Source: Clostridiales bacterium
Lineage (GTDB): Bacteria > Bacillota > Clostridia > Christensenellales > UBA1242
Direction: 5' to 3'
Assembly (NCBI GenBank): GCA_918262735.1
Contig: CAKJYJ010000002.1
Coordinates: 62,001-126,000 of the forward strand
DNA: 64,000 nt
Position numbers and translations under genes: made by a program. The notes beneath the pieces are model-generated. The model saw only the letters and a program-made list of their open reading frames with translations. It was not told the origin of the DNA and made no database searches. Positions within the stretch are counted from its first letter, which is position 1. The number at the start of each line of letters is the position of its first letter. Below, piece after piece: positions 54,094 to 62,802 of the stretch.

Positions 54094-55353
54094 CTATGCG
54101 AACATTTTGTTTAATAAAGTAGATTTCAAATGTTCTAAATTCACAATTTCGTTTTCCAAATTATTAATATTTTTATTCAGTGTTTCAAAAAATTCTACTA
54201 TCTTTTTTTGTTCCTTGTTATTAGGATATCTTACTAAAGTCTTACATAGAGAATCATAATTAAAACCAGTGACTTTTGTGCCTTGCATAAATGGGATAAG
54301 TTGATCATGGAATTGTGATGTATTAAAACAAATTCCTAAAAAGCCAATTTCAAAATATTTTAGTGGTCTACTTGCAAACGTATGTAACCCTGCGAAAGTT
54401 GGGGTGTTATTATTGTTTATAATTTCTATCGCTTTGCCAGCCGTAGTATCTTCTGCAGTGTCCGCAAAAACAACATCTCCTGACTTTAAAATGTTAACTT
54501 TATCACTAGTTGATATTTTTACTTCTTGATTAATAAATGGAACCTGTTTATGATTAACATCTACAGTAAAACCAAATTTTATCAATATATCTCCATAGTG
54601 AATGCTTTTTGATGTGCCACTTTTGTAGTTCAATAAATCTCTGGAATATGAATTGTTGTTTATTTTTTCAAAAATATTACCATAGATTTCTTCGTTCCAA
54701 TTATCATTAAATCCATTAAATCTAATTTCTGGCACCTTAGAGTTTCCAAGTGGGAACATTTTTGAAAGCATTGTTTGTTTAAATTGTTTTGTTTTTTCTA
54801 GTTCTTTTTTCTTTTCTTCCAATAATGAATCTACATTACTTAAAAATTCAGCAATTTGTTTTTGTTCGGTTTCTTCATGAAAAAGAAATGTTAAATTTTC
54901 ACAAGATTCCTTATTTAAACCAGCTTGAGCTCCTCCCGCTTGGAATTTTAGTATTTTATTTTTGTTTTTTTGGAATAAATAATAAATATATTTTGCGCTA
55001 TATGTGTATGGTTCAAACGCCATTACAGATTGATTTGCACAAGCTGAGAACGGTAAATAACCAGACTTTCCACAAGTAGCTCCTGTTATTGCTAATAAAG
55101 CAGAATCAGGTTTAATCATTTTTGCAGAGCTGTTGAGTAAACCTTTATTAGTTATTTTTGTTTTTACATTTTTCTCATCAATAACACAATCTTGCACAAG
55201 CCCAGATGGAATCCAGTTAATGTGACCATTCCAATATGATTTATTTTCGGTTGAAGGGGTGCCTCCAGCAAAAATATTACAGACATCTTTCATTATTTTT
55301 TTAGATAAAACATTATTATAAGATTTAAGCTTTAAAGAAATTTCATTACTCAT
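54094..55353 (-). CDS. hsdS: Type I restriction enzyme specificity subunit HsdS
   Basis: Start ATG 55353 with GGAGG eight bases upstream; an earlier in-frame start lies inside hsdM without a site. The 419 residues have two target-recognition domains separated by a conserved helical spacer: EQKQIAEFLSNVDSLLEEKK at the middle, and EQKKIVEFFETLNKNINNLE at the end. Both halves are present, so two half-sites should be read. The target sequence cannot be told. It overlaps hsdM by eight bases, typical of M and S subunits. Confidence 0.93.
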   Translation of the reverse strand: MSNEISLKLKSYNNVLSKKIMKDVCNIFAGGTPSTENKSYWNGHINWIPSGLVQDCVIDEKNVKTKITNKGLLNSSAKMIKPDSALLAITGATCGKSGYLPFSACANQSVMAFEPYTYSAKYIYYLFQKNKNKILKFQAGGAQAGLNKESCENLTFLFHEETEQKQIAEFLSNVDSLLEEKKKELEKTKQFKQTMLSKMFPLGNSKVPEIRFNGFNDNWNEEIYGNIFEKINNNSYSRDLLNYKSGTSKSIHYGDILIKFGFTVDVNHKQVPFINQEVKISTSDKVNILKSGDVVFADTAEDTTAGKAIEIINNNNTPTFAGLHTFASRPLKYFEIGFLGICFNTSQFHDQLIPFMQGTKVTGFNYDSLCKTLVRYPNNKEQKKIVEFFETLNKNINNLENEIVNLEHLKSTLLNKMFA

Positions 55354-57940
55354 CTTCGTTTCCTCCGATGATATTTTTGAATTCTGCAAGACCTCTCATA
55401 TCAAATTCATTTCCAGTTAGTTCATTAATCATTGATCTCAAAGATTTTTTAGAGTTTTCAATGTTGTCTGAAATCTCTTTGTAGGTTGTTTCATATTTTT
55501 CTTTGAGATGTTGTATTTTTGCTTCCAACAAATCAATAACTTCAGTTGTTAAATTTTTAAGCTGTTTATCAAAAGGTTTAATCCATTTTTCTTCAAGCAA
55601 CATTAAAGCTTCATCATCAGAAAGATTTTCAATTTTATCTTTAGTTAAAGTTTCTAATCTTGTTTTCAATTCTTTAACATCTTTCTTTATTATTTTTATT
55701 CTTTCAGCTGATTCATTAACTTTAATAATTATATCTTCATAAGATTCTTCTTCAAATTCTGCACCTAGTTTTAATTGTTTTTTTATTTTTGAAATCTCTG
55801 CATTTAATTTTTTAGAAACAATATCTCCATCATCATCAACAAGTTGAGATTTGTCGTTAGGATCAATTGAATCAAGTAATTCATTCTTAGTAGCTTCCAA
55901 ACTTGATAGTTCATTAGTTAAACTATCAAGATTATCTTTTTCTTCTTTATAATAAACTGTTTGAACCAAATCAAAAGGAAGAATATGTCCAATCCATCCT
56001 TGTTGAACTTCATAAACTTCTTTTGTTTTACTATTTTTCTTGGTTACCATATTAGGATCAACTTTTTTTATTGCAGAATCTCCTTCGTTTTGTATAAGTT
56101 CGAGATCCAAGTATATTTTAGTCCAGTTATTATCTAATATTTGATATGCATCAAAATAATCAACGAGCTCTATATCTTGTAGGTTTTCTTTAATTTTTGA
56201 AGCAATTGTGCTTTCTTGCTTTTGAATAATAACACTGTTTCTATTTTTTATTATTTCATTTTTTAAATAATTAGGAAATTGTGCAAAAGAATTATTAAAT
56301 TTGTCAACAAATCTTTTTACATCTACGTTATTACTAATAGTGTCATTGATATCAATATCTTTTACATCTGAATAAGGAATATCTTTTTCTTTGAATATTT
56401 CATTTCTTAATGTTGGGAATGCATTCCAGTACTTTTTTAATTCATCAATTTCTGAATTTGGAATTCCTCCAAACATAGTAGCATAGATATCCCACAATTC
56501 TTGTTTATCGCTTGAATCTACATAACGTGGTATATTTAAGTTGTATTCATTTTTAACAATTTCATCTTTGCTAACTAGTCTTGAATATTTTGCTACAGAG
56601 TCTTTTCTTTCTATTACTGTATCAACTATTTTTCGTATATCTTTGGCTTGTAGTTTATTCTTATTTCCATCTTTTATGTAACCTTTAGAAGCATCAACAA
56701 ACAAAACATCACTTGATTGTCTGTTTTTCTTTAAAACTAGTATTATTGTTGGTATGCCCGTGCCAAAGAAAATATTTGCCGGAAGACCAATGATTGTTTC
56801 AATGTTATTATTTTCAATGAGTTTTTCTCTTATTTTAGCCTCATCTCCACCTCTGAATAATACACCATGTGGCATGACTATTGTCATTATTCCATCAGGT
56901 TTTAAATGGTAAAGGTTGTGTAATAAGAAAGCTAAATCCGCTTTTGATTTTGGTGCCACACCATAATCTTTGAATCTAACATCATTATCTGCATCAGAAT
57001 TTTCCCAACTTTGAGAATAAGGTGGGTTAGAACAACAACCATCTACAAAAACAGGATCGTATGTTCTTTCTTTATCGTTATCATCAAAGAAAGGCCAATC
57101 ATCACCTAATGTATCTCCATTCCTAACAATTATATTTGCAGGAATAATATCTCTCATTACTAAGTTCATTCTTGTTAGGTTATAAGTATTTTCAATAAGT
57201 TCTTGAGCATAGTATTTAACTTTATTTGCTCTACTCATATATTTTGATAGTGATTTACCAATATTTATAAGCAAAGAACCTGATCCTGAAGTTGGATCAT
57301 ATATACTAATTTCATTTCTTCCTTTTAAATGATTAGCTATAATCTCACTCATTACCATAGATGCTTCATGAGGAGTATAGAATTCACCAGCTTTTCCAGC
57401 ATTCGCCGCAAAGTTTTTTAATAGGAATTCATAAACAAACCCTAACACATCATAATTTTGGCTACCATCCATTGGAATTTGGTTTATAAGTTCTATCAAC
57501 TTTCTAACATTTTTAGTCCTATCCGAATCCATTGTTCCTAAAGAAGGAATTCCTGCATCTAAAGTGTCAAAAATACCAGAATAAACTTTTTTGTAACTTT
57601 GCCCTATAAGTCTTTTAAATGCACTTAGGGCAGTTGTAACATCTGCTATTTCAAAGTCTTTGCCTTTGTTTATCCAATATGAAAAAAGATGTTTATATTC
57701 AATAAAGTATCCAATATTTTTTTGACAATTTTCCACTGTATCTGTATCATCTTCTGTTAAATTAACTAAGTCAGCATTTTCAAAATACAACTTTTCTTTT
57801 AAATACTTTTCTTCCTTTTCAGATATGTATTTATAGAATATCAAACCTAGCATATAGTCTTTATAATTACTTGCTGAAACCTTACCACGAAGTTCATTTG
57901 CCGCCGCCCAAATTTTAGAAGCTAATTGTTGCTTATTCAT
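55346..57940 (-). CDS. hsdM: Type I DNA N6-adenine methyltransferase subunit HsdM
   Basis: 864 residues, with the N-terminal helical domain (LASKIWAAANELRGKV), SAM-binding DPTSGSGSLLINIGKSL near 216, FYTPHEASMVMSEI, and catalytic CSNPPYSQSW near 303. It methylates adenine in the site defined by HsdS. From about residue 550 there is a long Lys/Glu-rich C-terminal coiled-coil extension (IKKQLKLGAEF, then ETLTKDKIENLSDDEALMLL), making the chain much longer than the usual 500-530; such long forms are known. GGAG ribosome site. Confidence 0.95.
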   Translation of the reverse strand: MNKQQLASKIWAAANELRGKVSASNYKDYMLGLIFYKYISEKEEKYLKEKLYFENADLVNLTEDDTDTVENCQKNIGYFIEYKHLFSYWINKGKDFEIADVTTALSAFKRLIGQSYKKVYSGIFDTLDAGIPSLGTMDSDRTKNVRKLIELINQIPMDGSQNYDVLGFVYEFLLKNFAANAGKAGEFYTPHEASMVMSEIIANHLKGRNEISIYDPTSGSGSLLINIGKSLSKYMSRANKVKYYAQELIENTYNLTRMNLVMRDIIPANIIVRNGDTLGDDWPFFDDNDKERTYDPVFVDGCCSNPPYSQSWENSDADNDVRFKDYGVAPKSKADLAFLLHNLYHLKPDGIMTIVMPHGVLFRGGDEAKIREKLIENNNIETIIGLPANIFFGTGIPTIILVLKKNRQSSDVLFVDASKGYIKDGNKNKLQAKDIRKIVDTVIERKDSVAKYSRLVSKDEIVKNEYNLNIPRYVDSSDKQELWDIYATMFGGIPNSEIDELKKYWNAFPTLRNEIFKEKDIPYSDVKDIDINDTISNNVDVKRFVDKFNNSFAQFPNYLKNEIIKNRNSVIIQKQESTIASKIKENLQDIELVDYFDAYQILDNNWTKIYLDLELIQNEGDSAIKKVDPNMVTKKNSKTKEVYEVQQGWIGHILPFDLVQTVYYKEEKDNLDSLTNELSSLEATKNELLDSIDPNDKSQLVDDDGDIVSKKLNAEISKIKKQLKLGAEFEEESYEDIIIKVNESAERIKIIKKDVKELKTRLETLTKDKIENLSDDEALMLLEEKWIKPFDKQLKNLTTEVIDLLEAKIQHLKEKYETTYKEISDNIENSKKSLRSMINELTGNEFDMRGLAEFKNIIGGNEDE

Positions 57941-57952
57941 TATTTTTCTCCT

Positions 57953-58759
57953 TTACATCTCTACACTAATCATTAATTCATGATTATATTCAATAAGTTT
58001 TTTATCTGTAAGATTTTTAATATCAAATATCGCACACTTAGGTAGTGGGAATATTTCAAGTTTATTATTTTTAACATGTCTTAACAATTTCCAAGGTGCA
58101 TACCAAATCACATAGTCAACTTTAGACTCTTTTATAATTTTTACAAATTTTTTATCAAGGCAAAATAAGTGAGGTTTGCAATTAGGTGTTATACTGCCTT
58201 CATTCCTTTCTCTATTTTTGTCATCAATATTAGAGACCTCAGTATATGCACAAGATTCATCACATATAAAGAATATTGTTTTAAATCCTGGGTGATTGGC
58301 TTGATATAAATCTAATTTATTTTCATGCTCTTTGAAAACTCGTTCAAAGTTTTTATAATATCGCTCGAAATTATGATCTTCATTTGTAGGTAAACCAGAT
58401 GATGCTACTACAAAACAATGAATATCATCTCTTTCATTTCTATAATTGTCGCCCAAATAAGATTTAAGCAATTTCTCTTCTTTTTGACGAGTTAAATCAA
58501 CTAATTTTCCTTTTTTATTTTTAAATGTTGTATCATCAATTCGCATGACATCCATCATTAGTTTATGTTTATTATCATAAAAATCTGGCGGAGGATCGTT
58601 TTTCCCTGACGAATTGATCCATTCTTTTCTATTAAAAGCTCCAGTTAATGCACAATGAATCCATTTGCATTTCAAAAAATTTCCAAGTGGTAAAATTTCC
58701 TTGGATTTAACATTTCTAAACATTTCTAAAATCATAGATTCATTGTTAAAAGTTTGCAT
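57953..58759 (-). CDS. Hypothetical protein in the hsd operon, 268 aa
   Basis: Start ATG 58759 after AGGATGTGAT. The chain is soluble and unrecognised. DPPPDFYDNKHKLMMDVMRID carries an acidic cluster after a Pro pair, reminiscent of a PD-(D/E)xK nuclease strand, but no clear Lys partner is seen. It is 12 bases upstream of hsdM and transcribed with it, so a role in restriction or in control of the system is likely. Function unknown. Confidence 0.7.
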   Translation of the reverse strand: MQTFNNESMILEMFRNVKSKEILPLGNFLKCKWIHCALTGAFNRKEWINSSGKNDPPPDFYDNKHKLMMDVMRIDDTTFKNKKGKLVDLTRQKEEKLLKSYLGDNYRNERDDIHCFVVASSGLPTNEDHNFERYYKNFERVFKEHENKLDLYQANHPGFKTIFFICDESCAYTEVSNIDDKNRERNEGSITPNCKPHLFCLDKKFVKIIKESKVDYVIWYAPWKLLRHVKNNKLEIFPLPKCAIFDIKNLTDKKLIEYNHELMISVEM

Positions 58760-58773
58760 TATCACATCCTAAG

Positions 58774-59157
58774 TTAAATAAGTTTTAAAATAATTGTTGT
58801 TATTAATGTTGCTATTGCCACTCCTGCAGATATTAGCGCAATTATTAACATCTTTTTGTTGTATTTTTTACTTTGTTTTAATTCTTCTTTATTCTCTTCG
58901 AGTTCTTTGCTTTTTAACTCATATAAGTCATTAAGTTTTTTATAATTTGCTTCTGATTGTTTTAAGTTGCTTTGTAATATTTCAATTTGTTTGTTTTGAG
59001 TATTCAGATATTGTCTTTTTTCTTGTTCTTGTTCGTAAGCGATCGCTTGAGCCAACTTTTTATTTTTTTCATCTTGAATATATCCCGCCTGGGCAGAATT
59101 AACAAAATTATAATTTGTTTGACTATCAATTATTTCTTTTATAGTTTCGTAGTTCAT
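58774..59157 (-). CDS. Coiled-coil protein with C-terminal membrane anchor, 127 aa
   Basis: An N-terminal segment, then a long Lys/Glu/Gln-rich coiled coil (about 25-95) and a C-terminal hydrophobic helix (MLIIALISAGVAIATLITTI), which would tether it to the membrane with the coiled coil in the cytoplasm. GAGAGAT precedes the ATG. It lies between the GIY-YIG and unknown genes with 11-14-base gaps. A membrane-anchored partner beside a type I system is unusual. Confidence 0.7.
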   Translation of the reverse strand: MNYETIKEIIDSQTNYNFVNSAQAGYIQDEKNKKLAQAIAYEQEQEKRQYLNTQNKQIEILQSNLKQSEANYKKLNDLYELKSKELEENKEELKQSKKYNKKMLIIALISAGVAIATLITTIILKLI

Positions 59158-59168
59158 GATATCTCTCT

Positions 59169-59816
59169 TTATTTATTTTCTAATCTATCTCTTAATTCTG
59201 TTAAAACTTCACCATTGTACGAAAAATGCAGAGGTCCTTGAACTCGTGATGGTCTGCCAAGTAATTGTTGTGCTAGATTACTTAGATGGTATTCTTTTCC
59301 TTCATATTCAACAAGTCTATCGTCATTAAGAACTTTAACCTTAATTGTAGGATCGTGAATATATTCTAAGAATTCTCCAGGTTTAATTCCAAGATTTTTG
59401 AATGTAAATTTTGGACGTCTTATGGAATTTGCAAGTTCATCTTCAGTTTTATCTTTACTGCTGATTTCGTAAAGAGTCAATCTGTCGGTAGTATCAGTTA
59501 GCTCTGCAATGAGTTCTAATGCGTGGTAAGCCTTGTCTGGTTGCATCGCATAAAACTCTTTAACTCTCTTTTTGCCATTTAATTCATCGACAGCTCTTAA
59601 GTTGGCGTCGAACATATCAAGTAGTGAGTGCAACTTTTTATCTGCTAATCTATTTGGAACTTCATAAGTGGCGTAAAGTCTGAATGCAAATGGTGTGCAT
59701 TCAGTTCTATTTAATTGGTTTAATCTTTTTTCTACATCATCTGCATAGCCAATTTTCACATATTCTGGAAAAGATGGGTTTGTTAAAATATAAATATATC
59801 CTGCAGTTTCTTCCAT
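59169..59816 (-). CDS. GIY-YIG (T5orf172-like) nuclease-domain protein
   Basis: Start ATG 59816 behind GGAGGT; an upstream TTG overlaps that site. The 215 residues begin with GYIYILTNPSFPEYVKIGYA, then DVEKRLNQLN, the GIY-YIG/T5orf172 pattern, and continue with an ERRKxxEFY-like KKRVKEFYAMQPDKAYHAL. The C-terminal part (PTIKVKVLNDDRLVEYEGKE then RPSRVQGPLHFSYNGEVL) resembles the DUF4357-type tail. It is the first gene of the operon, likely a DNA-cutting or DNA-binding partner of restriction. Confidence 0.82.
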   Translation of the reverse strand: MEETAGYIYILTNPSFPEYVKIGYADDVEKRLNQLNRTECTPFAFRLYATYEVPNRLADKKLHSLLDMFDANLRAVDELNGKKRVKEFYAMQPDKAYHALELIAELTDTTDRLTLYEISSKDKTEDELANSIRRPKFTFKNLGIKPGEFLEYIHDPTIKVKVLNDDRLVEYEGKEYHLSNLAQQLLGRPSRVQGPLHFSYNGEVLTELRDRLENK

Positions 59817-59965
59817 AAAAACCTCCAATCTACGACAATTATAACATAAAATCTCTTTATTTGTATTGTTTTTATAATAAATAATTTAAATTAATGTGTA
59901 TTTATTCAAATGACTTGCAAAAGAAATATATTTACGGTAAAACACAAACACCTTGGAGGTGGGCT

Positions 59966-60199
59966 ATGAAAAAGATTGTTGAACTTGTAAATATAAGTTT
60001 CAAAAACTCGCAAGAGTATTTTAGGCAAACTATTGATATTCAACACATTAAGGCTAAGTTCGTTGAAACATTGTCAGCCGAGCAAAAGCAATTGTTTGAT
60101 GAATTGTTGTCAAGCATGTATAAGCTTCATAACCTGGATATTGAAGAAAACATAATTCATACCTACAATATTTGCAAAGAGGTTTTTAAACTAAGATAG
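59966..60199 (+). CDS. Small hypothetical protein, 77 aa
   Basis: Start ATG 59966 behind GGAGGTGGG. A helical protein (MKKIVELVNISFKNSQEYF, then AEQKQLFDELLSSMYKL) ending NIEENIIHTYNICKEVFKLR-like. The end resembles the protein at 60543 (TYNICKEVF and TYNICKKLF), so the two are probably diverged copies. Similar short proteins with a YYGNI-type start are common in Firmicute elements. Divergent from the hsd operon. Confidence 0.7.
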   Translation: MKKIVELVNISFKNSQEYFRQTIDIQHIKAKFVETLSAEQKQLFDELLSSMYKLHNLDIEENIIHTYNICKEVFKLR

Positions 60200-60220
60200 A
60201 TTTTCAATTTAGGAGATATT

Positions 60221-60622
60221 ATGAAAGCGAGATTTGTTTGTAAAATGTCTGATGCGAGACTTGTGCGCAATGCCATTGATCGCAATGAAGGTAAATTACA
60301 TGAGTATATTGTTGAAAGAACGATTTATCTTTCAAAGGAAAAGTTTATACACTTTAGAAGTCATTTGCTAGATGATAATGATGAACTCATTAATTACAGA
60401 AAAGAAATGTATGTTGATGAAAACAAAGTATGGCATGTTTTGATGTTTTGTTCAATGATTGCCGATATTATGATCCTGGTTTACAGTGATGGCGAAGATT
60501 ATGCCAAATATGTTTCTATAATTTCAAATGGAGGTGAAAAAGTTGAACCACGTTTTACAACTAGTAAGAGATACACTAGAAAACGAGAAAATAAGTGCAG
60601 AAGAACAACTGCAACTAAATAA
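60221..60622 (+). CDS. Hypothetical protein, 133 aa
   Basis: GGAG seven bases before ATG. A basic start (KARFVCKMSDARLVRNAID), strands (IVERTIYLSKEKFIHF), acid stretch and a very basic C-terminus (RYTRKRENKCRRTTATK) that runs over the next gene in another frame. Unrecognised. The basic tail suggests nucleic-acid binding, but this is also what chance reading over the next gene gives. Confidence 0.6.
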   Translation: MKARFVCKMSDARLVRNAIDRNEGKLHEYIVERTIYLSKEKFIHFRSHLLDDNDELINYRKEMYVDENKVWHVLMFCSMIADIMILVYSDGEDYAKYVSIISNGGEKVEPRFTTSKRYTRKRENKCRRTTATK

Positions 60623-60779
60623 GATTTGCGAATTAGAAGATAAGTTCGTGAAAGATTTTTCAAAAGAAAAATGGCGAGAATATTTTGAATTAGATTTAGA
60701 AAAAGGCCAACTTGTAAACCTACAAATTGACCACATTGTTGAAATTACTTATAATATTTGTAAGAAATTATTTTCTTAA
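60543..60779 (+). CDS. Small hypothetical protein, 78 aa
   Basis: The ribosome site GGAGGTG (60530-60536) points to a TTG start at 60543, inside the previous gene; an ATG at 60528 overlaps the site. The chain is helical and acidic (QLQLNKICELEDKFVKDF, ITYNICKKLFS) and resembles the protein at 59966. It overlaps the 133-residue gene by 80 bases in another frame and converges with the HEPN-like gene by 12 bases. Confidence 0.6.
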   Translation: MNHVLQLVRDTLENEKISAEEQLQLNKICELEDKFVKDFSKEKWREYFELDLEKGQLVNLQIDHIVEITYNICKKLFS

Positions 60780-61325
60780 CTTTTTCTTATAACGCTTTCT
60801 TTCTTTTAGTATTCTTTGTGCATTTTGGTTTAATGCTTTTATACTGCTTTCAATAAATTTTTCATCCACTTCTTTTTCTGATGTTGGGCTGTCTATTGGG
60901 GTGATTTCAAAACATACATATTTTCTAGAAATAGAATATGAAACTAACATTAATTGGTGTAATGTGTTAAATTCAATAATCATTGTTTGATCCCAATATC
61001 TCCAATCTACTACAGCAAAAGAAAAAATTTGTATGTCTTTAAGAACAACATCTACAGGATGATTTAATGTGTTTGATATTGTGTTAATTATCCCACTCAG
61101 CATATCAGTTGGAAGTAACCCCAAAAGATCAAACAAAGAATGAGTATTCTCATAAGGGGTATTAAGTTTCCCTAGAATGGTTTTAATAGATAATTCGCAG
61201 GTTATTGCTTCGTTTACAATAAGTGAAGCACTGCTTTCGATATTAAATCCAACATTTTCGTATAAATACATCGAAGTCTTATAGAAACTATCTCTACTTA
61301 TTGATAACCAATCATTCTTTTCCAT
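60768..61325 (-). CDS. HEPN-like protein, 185 aa
   Basis: Start ATG 61325 behind GGAGAAAC; an upstream in-frame start lacks such a site. The chain is helical, with ASLIVNEAITCELSIKTILG and ENTHSLFDLLGLLPTDM, the pattern of HEPN-domain proteins (helix with E-x-x-L-K-x-L, then T-H-x-L). The catalytic R-x4-6-H of toxin HEPN RNases is not obvious. HEPN proteins are frequent in defence or toxin-antitoxin modules. No nucleotidyltransferase partner is seen. Confidence 0.55.
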   Translation of the reverse strand: MEKNDWLSISRDSFYKTSMYLYENVGFNIESSASLIVNEAITCELSIKTILGKLNTPYENTHSLFDLLGLLPTDMLSGIINTISNTLNHPVDVVLKDIQIFSFAVVDWRYWDQTMIIEFNTLHQLMLVSYSISRKYVCFEITPIDSPTSEKEVDEKFIESSIKALNQNAQRILKERKRYKKKLRK

Positions 61326-61385
61326 ATTGTTTCTCCTTCTTTGATTATACCATAAAATTATGAAAAATGCACCCAAGCCATAAAA

Positions 61386-61407
61386 TTTAGCAAAAGTTCA
61401 CCATTTG
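61386..61407 (+). repeat. Array-like motif near the right attachment site
   Basis: TTTAGCAA (61386-61393) then AAAGTTCACCATTTG (61393-61407), the same left flank and CACCATTTG core as the array at 49893-50545 and the arm-type AAAGTTCACC of the left end. The arms here pair poorly. A shared binding site of an element protein is possible. Confidence 0.5.
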
Positions 61408-61548
61408 TGCACCGTGGATTTGAAAGGGATTGCGTTAAAGATACAAAAGTTAGCCGTTTTGGTTAAGATACTGCACAATTTTGGCTAAAATTTTGATAGG
61501 AATTGCGATTTTTGATATGAAATAGATTAAAATTATAATTTTCCATTG

Positions 61549-61593
61549 CTCCTAAGCGATAGGTCGGATGTTCGAATCATCTCGGTTGCACCA
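61549..61593 (+). pseudogene. 3' half of the interrupted host tRNA-Arg(CCU)
   Basis: CTCCTAAG core (61549-61556), anticodon 3' stem, variable loop AGGTC, T arm GGATG/CATCT around TTCGAAT, acceptor CGGTTGC, A and CCA. Its acceptor strand pairs with GCAGCCG at 45079 (one G-T). No tRNA 5' half is beside it, so it cannot make a tRNA. Right end of the element. Confidence 0.93.
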
Positions 61594-61605
61594 ATTTTCA
61601 AAGAA

Positions 61606-61632
61606 AAAAGACGCTATTTTATGGCGTCTTTT
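61606..61632 (+). terminator. Old terminator of the host tRNA-Arg
   Basis: AAAAGACGC and GCGTCTTTT (61624-61632). Nearly the same sequence follows the element tRNA at 45334-45361. Confidence 0.85.
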
Positions 61633-61699
61633 CCAAGAATAGTATTTGTACCAAAACAGCAATGCACTGGGAAATTTGAAAAAGTTATTAGGAGAACAA

Positions 61700-62653
61700 A
61701 TGGAAATAAAAGAAAAAAAATGTAAAAAAATGAAATTATCTAAAACAAAAATAAGAGAATACACATTTATTGTAATGACTTATGTTTTTATTGTAGCAGC
61801 TACGTTACTTTTTGCTAGCGATTTAGAAATACTTGGCAAGTGGTCTGATTTTCTGTGTCAGTTATGTATTGGAGCAGCGACAGGTTGTTTTGTAGTAGCG
61901 CTTCAAGAAACAGTGAATAATGAAGAATTGACAAAAATAATAAAAGAGTTAAAAACAAAAATTTATAATGATGAATATGAAAAAACAGAATCAATGTCGG
62001 TATTGTTTGAATCAGAAAACAAAAGAAAAAAATTTGTAAGAGATATCACAAAGTTATTTATGCAGCGTGAAGGTCCTGAAAGAAGTTACCAGCACGAAAA
62101 ATCCTATAATGGTGTCGATATATCAGAATATTTAGGAAAAATAAAATATGCAGAAAAAGAATGTATTTTAATTTTAGCAATATCTAATAACGAGGTAGTA
62201 GATTATATTTTAGTTTGCGGTCAAAAGGATAGTAGTATTTTAGCAAGTTATTACTTTGAACAAAAAGATAATCAAGGTCGCACTGCGATAGATTTTGTTG
62301 CTAATTGGTATAATAAAGGTGCTCAAATTTGTAATTATCACAATCATCCTTTAAGATTCGCTGCAATTCCAAGCGATGATGATATTAAAAACATTAATGA
62401 CCGCAATAGTATTGCATGGCGCGAATGTATAGAAATATATGGAAAAGATTATCCTCAAGGATTTACTTTTGATGATTGGGGCGTTGTTACTTCATTTGAT
62501 TTCTTTTCATATAGTAAATTTATTAAAGAGGGACAAAACCAAGAAGAATTATTGAGATACAGTAAAGAAACCAGTGATTTGATCAATAAATTATCAAAGA
62601 AATATGGCGTAAGCGAAGATGATCTCGATCCCCCTTCACCTGTCGATATTTAA
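61700..62653 (+). CDS. Membrane-anchored JAB-like protein
   Basis: Start ATG 61700 behind AGGAGAACA; an in-frame ATG at 61646 lies before it. The 317 residues have two membrane helices (about 21-40 and 50-70), a short coiled segment, and a C-terminal soluble domain with YHNHPLRFAAIPSDDDIKN. This resembles a JAMM/JAB motif (H-x-H-P ... P-S-x-x-D) but has one more residue than the usual spacing, so metal binding is uncertain. Outside the element's right end. Function unknown. Confidence 0.65.
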   Translation: MEIKEKKCKKMKLSKTKIREYTFIVMTYVFIVAATLLFASDLEILGKWSDFLCQLCIGAATGCFVVALQETVNNEELTKIIKELKTKIYNDEYEKTESMSVLFESENKRKKFVRDITKLFMQREGPERSYQHEKSYNGVDISEYLGKIKYAEKECILILAISNNEVVDYILVCGQKDSSILASYYFEQKDNQGRTAIDFVANWYNKGAQICNYHNHPLRFAAIPSDDDIKNINDRNSIAWRECIEIYGKDYPQGFTFDDWGVVTSFDFFSYSKFIKEGQNQEELLRYSKETSDLINKLSKKYGVSEDDLDPPSPVDI

Positions 62654-62661
62654 TTGGACTA

Positions 62662-62693
62662 AAAAACACTATTACGAATTTTAGTGTTTTTTT
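62662..62693 (+). terminator. Terminator after the JAB-like gene
   Basis: AAAAACACTA (62662-62671), ten-base loop, TAGTGTTTTT (62682-62691), more T. Confidence 0.85.
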
Positions 62694-62802
62694 ATTATTA
62701 TAATTTCCAAAATGATTAAGGAATGATGTTATTTTTTAATATTTCCCTTTTTCTTTTAATGTTTTGATTAACTCTTGTTCAAGTTCATCATAATTGATTA
62801 TG

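Noticed and set aside
61552..61764. Minus-strand frame of 70 codons
   Set aside because: It overlaps the tRNA 3' half and terminator and lies across the start of the JAB-like gene; composition is that of a chance reading.
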